From Desulfobacteraceae bacterium (GTDB taxonomy: Bacteria; Desulfobacterota; DSM-4660; Desulfatiglandales; B25-G16): DNA of 17,623 nucleotides. The DNA lies in contig JAUWZC010000019.1 of assembly GCA_030615565.1 (NCBI GenBank), forward strand, positions 1 through 17,623, read 5' to 3'. Shown here in pieces: positions 14,262-17,623 of this stretch (position 1 is its first letter; each line of letters opens with the position of its first letter). Under the pieces are notes generated by a model, which made no database searches, was not told where the DNA came from, and saw nothing but the letters and a program-made list of their open reading frames with translations. The translations under genes and the position numbers were made by a program.

Positions 14262-15206
14262 TTGTTCATCATGAATGAGCCGTCTTATCTTAAATTATCC
14301 AAAGAAGGTCAACTTTTAAAAAGGGTGGAAGAGGCTACTAAGTTGTTAAAGGAATGTAATCTTTGCCCCAGACAGTGTGCAGTTGACCGTTCAAATAACG
14401 AAAAAGGGTTCTGCCAAACTGGTAGAAAGGCAAAGATTGCAAGTTATAATGCCCATTTTGGAGAAGAAGCACCGCTGGTTGGCAGATTCGGTTCAGGTAC
14501 CATTTTTTTTAGTTTTTGCAATCTCCGCTGCTCTTTTTGCCAGAACTACGAGATAAGCCATCTGGGTGAGGGGATAGAGATGGAACCAAAGGATTTAGCA
14601 GCAATAATGTTAGCGTTGCAAAGCAAGAATTGTCATAACATAAACCTAGTTACTCCTACCCATGTTTTTCCTCAGATACTGGAAGCCCTTCTATTGGCTG
14701 TAGATAATGGCCTACATATTCCCATAGTATATAATAGTGGTGGTTATGAGAGGCTGGAAACTCTTAAGCTTCTGAGGGGTATTATTGATATCTATATGCC
14801 TGATTTTAAGTTCTGGGATAAAAAATGGGCAGATAGATATTGCCATGCACCGGATTACAGAGAAGTTGTTGTTGGGGCCTTTAAGGAGATGCATGCCCAG
14901 GTGGGTGATTTAAAAATAGACAGTAATGGTATTGCTGTGAGAGGATTGCTGGTGAGGCATCTTGTAATGCCTCAGGGGATTGCAGGAACCAAGGATATTA
15001 TGGAATTTATTTCTAATGAGATATCAGATAATACATATGTAAATGTTATGGATCAATATAGGCCATGCGGTTCAGCATATCAGGATGAATATCTTAATAA
15101 CAGGATCTCAGCAAATGAATATTCAATGGCTGTAAAATGGACCAAAAATGCAGGCCTGAAACGATTGGATCAAAGGCAAGGGCTTAGATTGTTGTTTCGG
15201 ATTTAA
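14262..15206 (+). CDS. Radical SAM protein, PflX-like (pyruvate formate-lyase activase-related, COG1313 type)
   Basis: A 314-residue radical SAM enzyme. The SAM-cluster motif is CNLRCSFCQ (C86, C90, C93). Four N-terminal cysteines (C32, C35, C39, C51 in CNLCPRQC...GFC) may hold a second cluster, as usual in this subgroup. Other family features: GSGTIFFSFCNLRCSFCQN, NLVTPTHVFPQILEAL, YNSGGYERLETL, YMPDFKFWD and a C-terminal YRPCGSAY...RRIS-like segment (NNRISANEYSMAVKWTKNAGL). Relatives are annotated as glycyl-radical-enzyme activases, but no glycyl-radical partner is in this window, so the true substrate is unknown. Start: the TTG at 14262 has AAGG 6 nt upstream; the ATG at 14271 lacks a well-placed ribosome-binding site but is the conventional codon. 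The difference is three residues. Confidence 0.9.
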   Translation: MFIMNEPSYLKLSKEGQLLKRVEEATKLLKECNLCPRQCAVDRSNNEKGFCQTGRKAKIASYNAHFGEEAPLVGRFGSGTIFFSFCNLRCSFCQNYEISHLGEGIEMEPKDLAAIMLALQSKNCHNINLVTPTHVFPQILEALLLAVDNGLHIPIVYNSGGYERLETLKLLRGIIDIYMPDFKFWDKKWADRYCHAPDYREVVVGAFKEMHAQVGDLKIDSNGIAVRGLLVRHLVMPQGIAGTKDIMEFISNEISDNTYVNVMDQYRPCGSAYQDEYLNNRISANEYSMAVKWTKNAGLKRLDQRQGLRLLFRI

Positions 15207-15249
15207 TAAAAAGGTACGGTAACCTTATTGGTTATGAATTAGATATTTT

Positions 15250-15501
15250 GTAACATTTTAGCTCTTTGAAAACTCCCCCTGGCCTTTAGTTAAGGCCACA
15301 GAGGTATCATTGGTGAGACGCATGAGCATGGAGATGTCTTTTTTTACATTATGCCCTCTAACATGGTGCCTCAGCTTGCTGCTTCAAATCCCGCTAAGCG
15401 GGACAACTCGTCATTGTTTTTTAGAGTCTTTGTGAGGGCATGATAAAAAAAGACATCCCCATGCTCATTCACCAGGTAATTTAAAAGAGCTAAAATGTTA
15501 C
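15250..15501. mobile_element. 252-bp long-hairpin, MITE-like element
   Basis: The ends are a perfect 18-bp inverted repeat: GTAACATTTTAGCTCTTT (15250-15267) and AAAGAGCTAAAATGTTAC (15484-15501). Pairing continues inward: TGAGCATGGAGATGTCTTTT (from 15323) matches the inverse of the right arm (15445-15467) with one mismatch over about 23 bp, and ATGCCCTC (15351-15358) pairs with GAGGGCAT (15434-15441). Near the apex TCCCGC/GCGGGA with a 3-nt loop (15389-15403) forms a tip. A side hairpin GGCCTT/AAGGCC lies at 15281-15297. It has no ORF and fills the spacer between the radical SAM gene and ssb. It is probably a non-autonomous transposon relic; as RNA it would form a very long stem and could block read-through. 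Confidence 0.75.
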
Positions 15502-15574
15502 GATATTTTATATTGAAAATTTTATCTAATGTGATAAATCTTTTCTACACACTTTCTATAAGAGGGAGGTAATT

Positions 15575-16015
15575 ATGGCTAGTTTAAATAAGGTAATGTT
15601 AATAGGAAATCTTGGTGCTGATCCTGAGATACGGTACACACCAAGCGGTGCGGCTGTTGCTAACTTTAGAATAGCCACAAAGGATCAATGGACGAATAAA
15701 GAAGGTGAAAAGCAAGAGAGGACTGAATGGCATAAGATCGTAGCCTGGAGAAGGCTGGGAGAAATCTGTGGTGAATACTTGCATAAAGGCAGCCTTGTTT
15801 ATATAGAAGGGAGTTTACAGACGAGGGATTGGGAGGATCGGGATGGAAATAAAAGGTGGACCACAGAGATTATTGCCTGGAGAATGCAGATGCTGGATAG
15901 GGCAGGCAAAACAGCAGAGGCTGAATCTACCGAGGAACGCTTTCCAACTGAAGAGCCAGTAGAAGCCACTACTCCGACAGATCTGGAAGAACCTGAAGAC
16001 GATATACCATTTTAA
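15575..16015 (+). CDS. ssb: Single-stranded DNA-binding protein
   Basis: Protects single-stranded DNA during replication and recruits repair proteins. 146 residues: OB fold (about 1-108) starting MASLNKVMLIGNLGADPEIR with YTPSGAAVANFRIAT and the typical WHKIVAWRRLGEICGEYLHK and GSLVYIEGSLQTRDWED. A short acidic linker follows, then the conserved C-terminal tip DDIPF that binds partner proteins (known partners of the family include PriA and RarA, both encoded in this window). A strong GAGGGAGG ribosome-binding site supports the ATG. A -35-like TTGAAA (15513-15518) lies just right of the long hairpin, but its -10 is poor. Confidence 0.98.
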   Translation: MASLNKVMLIGNLGADPEIRYTPSGAAVANFRIATKDQWTNKEGEKQERTEWHKIVAWRRLGEICGEYLHKGSLVYIEGSLQTRDWEDRDGNKRWTTEIIAWRMQMLDRAGKTAEAESTEERFPTEEPVEATTPTDLEEPEDDIPF

Positions 16016-16035
16016 TAAGCCTTTGGCTTATTAAA
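16011..16035. repeat. Perfect 11-bp hairpin overlapping the ssb stop codon
   Basis: TTTAATAAGCC (16011-16021), a 3-nt loop and GGCTTATTAAA (16025-16035); the ssb stop TAA (16013-16015) lies in the left arm. It matches the hairpin at 11809-11833 at most positions (consensus TTAATRAGCC-N3-GGCTYATTAA), so it is a repeat. It separates the convergent ssb and tatA and may act as a two-way terminator, although no T-run follows on either strand. A degenerate GC palindrome follows (16036-16053). Confidence 0.7.
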
Positions 16036-16067
16036 GATCTGCCTGCGGCGGGCTTATCATCTAGCCT

Positions 16068-16265
16068 TTAAGTTTCATTCTTCTTATTATCGCCAGTATC
16101 CGCAGGTATTTCTTCAGGATTTTCGGTAGTGGACTTAGTTGAGTCCCTAAAATTTTTAATCCCCTGGCCGAGACCTCTTCCAATTTGAGGGAGTTTTCCG
16201 GCTCCAAAAATTATCAGGATAATAACAAGAATTATAAGCAATTCTGGCATGCCAAGACCGAACAT
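16068..16265 (-). CDS. tatA: Sec-independent protein translocase subunit TatA/TatE
   Basis: Small subunit that forms the transport path of the Tat system for folded proteins in the inner membrane. 65 residues: short N-terminal MFGLGMPE, one transmembrane helix (about 8-20, LLIILVIILIIFG), the FGAGKLPQIGRGLGQGIKNF hinge and amphipathic helix, and a charged, low-complexity tail. This is the normal TatA layout; TatB would be longer. The ATG at 16263-16265 has AGAGGTG upstream. tatB and tatC are not in the window. It is downstream of sucD on the same strand but has its own promoter. Confidence 0.95.
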   Translation of the reverse strand: MFGLGMPELLIILVIILIIFGAGKLPQIGRGLGQGIKNFRDSTKSTTENPEEIPADTGDNKKNET

Positions 16266-16301
16266 TTATGCACCTCTTTAATAAATAACTTATTTACCCT
16301 C

Positions 16302-16330
16302 TTTATAATAATTTTATTTATACAAGTCAA
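16302..16330 (-). promoter_or_regulatory. Sigma70-type promoter for tatA
   Basis: On the minus strand: -35 TTGACT (16325-16330), 17-bp spacer, -10 TATAAA (16302-16307), about 37 bp before the tatA start. It suggests that tatA does not depend on read-through from sucCD. Confidence 0.6.
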
Positions 16331-16399
16331 TTAATCTTTAATTGTGCTTGTTGAATGGTCAACCTATACTACCTAATCTTTACCAAAGGATTTGAAAAA

Positions 16400-17275
16400 T
16401 CAAGAATTTTTAAAGACCTTTAAAGCCGTTTTCCCCAATTGTCCTAGATTGAGGACCACAGTTATCCCATGAGACTTAAGGGCATTTACCTTATCCTCAG
16501 CCTTTCCCTTGCCTCCAGAAATTATAGCCCCAGCATGACCCATCCGTCTTCCGGGTGGCGCTGTTTGTCCAGCAATAAAGGCAGCTACAGGCTTATTAAA
16601 CTCTCCCTCTATATATTCTGCAGCCTCTTCCTCAGCCGTGCCACCTATCTCCCCAATAAGGACGACACCTTTTGTTTCATTGTCTTCTTTAAATCGCCTT
16701 AAATGATCTATGAAGGATGCTCCAACGATTTGATCTCCACCTAAACCAATACAGGTAGATTGCCCTAATCCAACCCTTGTTAATTGGTCCACAACCTCAT
16801 AGGTTAGGGTCCCACTCCTGGAGAGCACACCAATACTTCCCTGTTTGTGTACGTGACCTGGCATTATCCCCACCTTTGTCTTCCCTGGAGAGATAATCCC
16901 CGGAGTGTTTGGGCCGATTAGGACAGCGCCACACTTTCTAATAAAATGAACTGTCTTAATCATATCAAGGGTGGGAATCCCCTCAGTAATGCACACAATG
17001 ACATCTATTCCTGCATCTGCGGCCTCGATCATGGCATCAGGGGCAAATGGCGGTGGTACAAAGATGCATGAGGCATTGGCACCGTAGATATCCACAGCAT
17101 CCTTTACCCTATTTAAAACCGGTATACCCTCAACCTTTTCTCCACCCTTACCAGGTGTTACACCAGCCACAATATTGGTGCCATAAGCCAACATTTGTCT
17201 TGTATGGAATGTACCTTCGTTTCCTGTAATACCCTGGACAACAACCTTTGTATTCTCATCAACTAAGATACCCAT
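16400..17275 (-). CDS. sucD: Succinate-CoA ligase (ADP/GDP-forming) alpha subunit
   Basis: With SucC it interconverts succinyl-CoA and succinate with substrate-level phosphorylation in the TCA cycle. 291 residues, normal length. The CoA-binding Rossmann region is at the N-terminus (VVVQGITGNEGTFHTRQML, 11-29, then GVTPGKGGEKVEG). GPNTPGIISPG (121-131) is followed by the ligase region with GEIGGTAEEEAA, and the phosphohistidine H247 lies in RRMGHAGAIISGG. All key residues are present. The ATG at 17273-17275 has ATGGAG upstream and is 33 bp after the sucC stop, so the pair is an operon. Confidence 0.98.
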   Translation of the reverse strand: MGILVDENTKVVVQGITGNEGTFHTRQMLAYGTNIVAGVTPGKGGEKVEGIPVLNRVKDAVDIYGANASCIFVPPPFAPDAMIEAADAGIDVIVCITEGIPTLDMIKTVHFIRKCGAVLIGPNTPGIISPGKTKVGIMPGHVHKQGSIGVLSRSGTLTYEVVDQLTRVGLGQSTCIGLGGDQIVGASFIDHLRRFKEDNETKGVVLIGEIGGTAEEEAAEYIEGEFNKPVAAFIAGQTAPPGRRMGHAGAIISGGKGKAEDKVNALKSHGITVVLNLGQLGKTALKVFKNS

Positions 17276-17308
17276 GCGATTACTCCATTTCTATTTTGTA
17301 ACAACTAA

Positions 17309-17623
17309 TTAACTCACTTGTTTCGCTACCATTCTGGCGGCCTCTTCTATATCTTGAGCAACTGAAAAATCAAGATTTGAATTTTTTAAGATCTCTCTTC
17401 CCTCCTCGACATTTGTCCCTTCTAACCTAACTATAAGAGGAACATTTATTTCCACCTCTTTGGCAGCATTTACCACACCCCGCGCCAAAACATCACATCT
17501 CATTATTCCACCAAAAATATTGATCAGGATTGCCTTGACCCTCTCGTCACTCAGAATAATCTTTAACCCGTTTGTAACCATCTCTTCACTTGCGCCGCCA
17601 CCAACATCTAAAAAATTGGCTGG
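17309..17623 (-). CDS. sucC: Succinate-CoA ligase beta subunit, 3' part only
   Basis: The coding frame runs off the right edge: codons upstream of the internal ATG (17579-17581) read PANFLDVGGGASEE, which belongs to the conserved SucC C-terminal domain. The visible 104 codons include LINIFGGIMRCDVLARGV and VRLEGTNVEEGREIL, both characteristic of the carboxy-terminal ligase domain. The ATP-grasp part lies outside the window. It is upstream of sucD in the same operon. Confidence 0.96.
   Translation of the reverse strand, partial: PANFLDVGGGASEEMVTNGLKIILSDERVKAILINIFGGIMRCDVLARGVVNAAKEVEINVPLIVRLEGTNVEEGREILKNSNLDFSVAQDIEEAARMVAKQVS

Noticed and set aside
16162..16177. CCCTGGCCGAGACCTC inside tatA resembles the family 1 left end
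   Set aside because: It encodes the conserved TatA segment RGLGQG and has no right end at the expected distance, so the match is coincidental.

Overview
This window is a chromosomal stretch of an uncultured-type, AT-rich, diderm (Gram-negative-like) bacterium. A LolA-like periplasmic protein, a membrane-anchored M23 murein hydrolase, TatA and an exported rhodanese point to an envelope with a periplasm. PriA, DnaE, RarA, SSB and SucCD are ordinary bacterial core genes. I cannot name the phylum from sequence alone. Gene content is housekeeping; the unusual part is the spacers between genes, which are dense with small inverted-repeat elements.

Layout. 1-146: palindrome and GAACC-type repeats. 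147-2450 (-): priA. 2451-3185: an interspersed repeat (copy A) and the remains of a four-helix-bundle (S23 / 23S rRNA intervening-sequence) gene, split by a 96-bp inverted-repeat element. 3186-5185 (-): M23 peptidase followed by an overlapping LolA-like gene. 5350-5936: a small Cys-rich ORF converging on and overlapping a GNAT acetyltransferase. 5937-6401: composite repeat with copy B, then a promoter. 6402-7037 (+): exported rhodanese. 7038-7415: repeat-rich spacer with copy C. 7416-7937 (-): NUDIX ADP-ribose pyrophosphatase-like. 8082-11573 (-): dnaE. 11574-11990: dnaE promoter and a mosaic of palindromes. 11991-13730 (+): degenerate receiver protein and rarA/mgsA, 18 bp apart. 13731-14261: copy D, a 97-bp inverted-repeat element and inverted copy E. 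14262-15206 (+): PflX-like radical SAM protein. 15250-15501: a 252-bp long-hairpin, MITE-like element. 15575-16015 (+): ssb. 16068-16265 (-): tatA. 16400-17623 (-): sucD and the 3' end of sucC.

Functional themes. DNA replication and restart/repair genes (priA, dnaE, rarA, ssb) are scattered on both strands, not in one operon. Plausible transcription units are the M23/LolA-like pair, receiver-rarA, and sucC-sucD (tatA follows sucD but has its own good sigma70-type promoter).

Most interesting observation. Two separate repeat families share one design: conserved, partly or wholly inverted ends around a core of nearly constant length (69-74 bp) whose sequence differs between copies. Family 1 has five copies (A-E), with ends CCCCTGGCCCAGACCTGG and CGCGCCAGGGCAGGCC; only A and E share a core. 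Family 2 has two copies with perfect 12-bp ends CCCYGTTARATA, one of them inside the S23 pseudogene. Their mechanism is unknown to me; I describe the pattern and do not claim a function.
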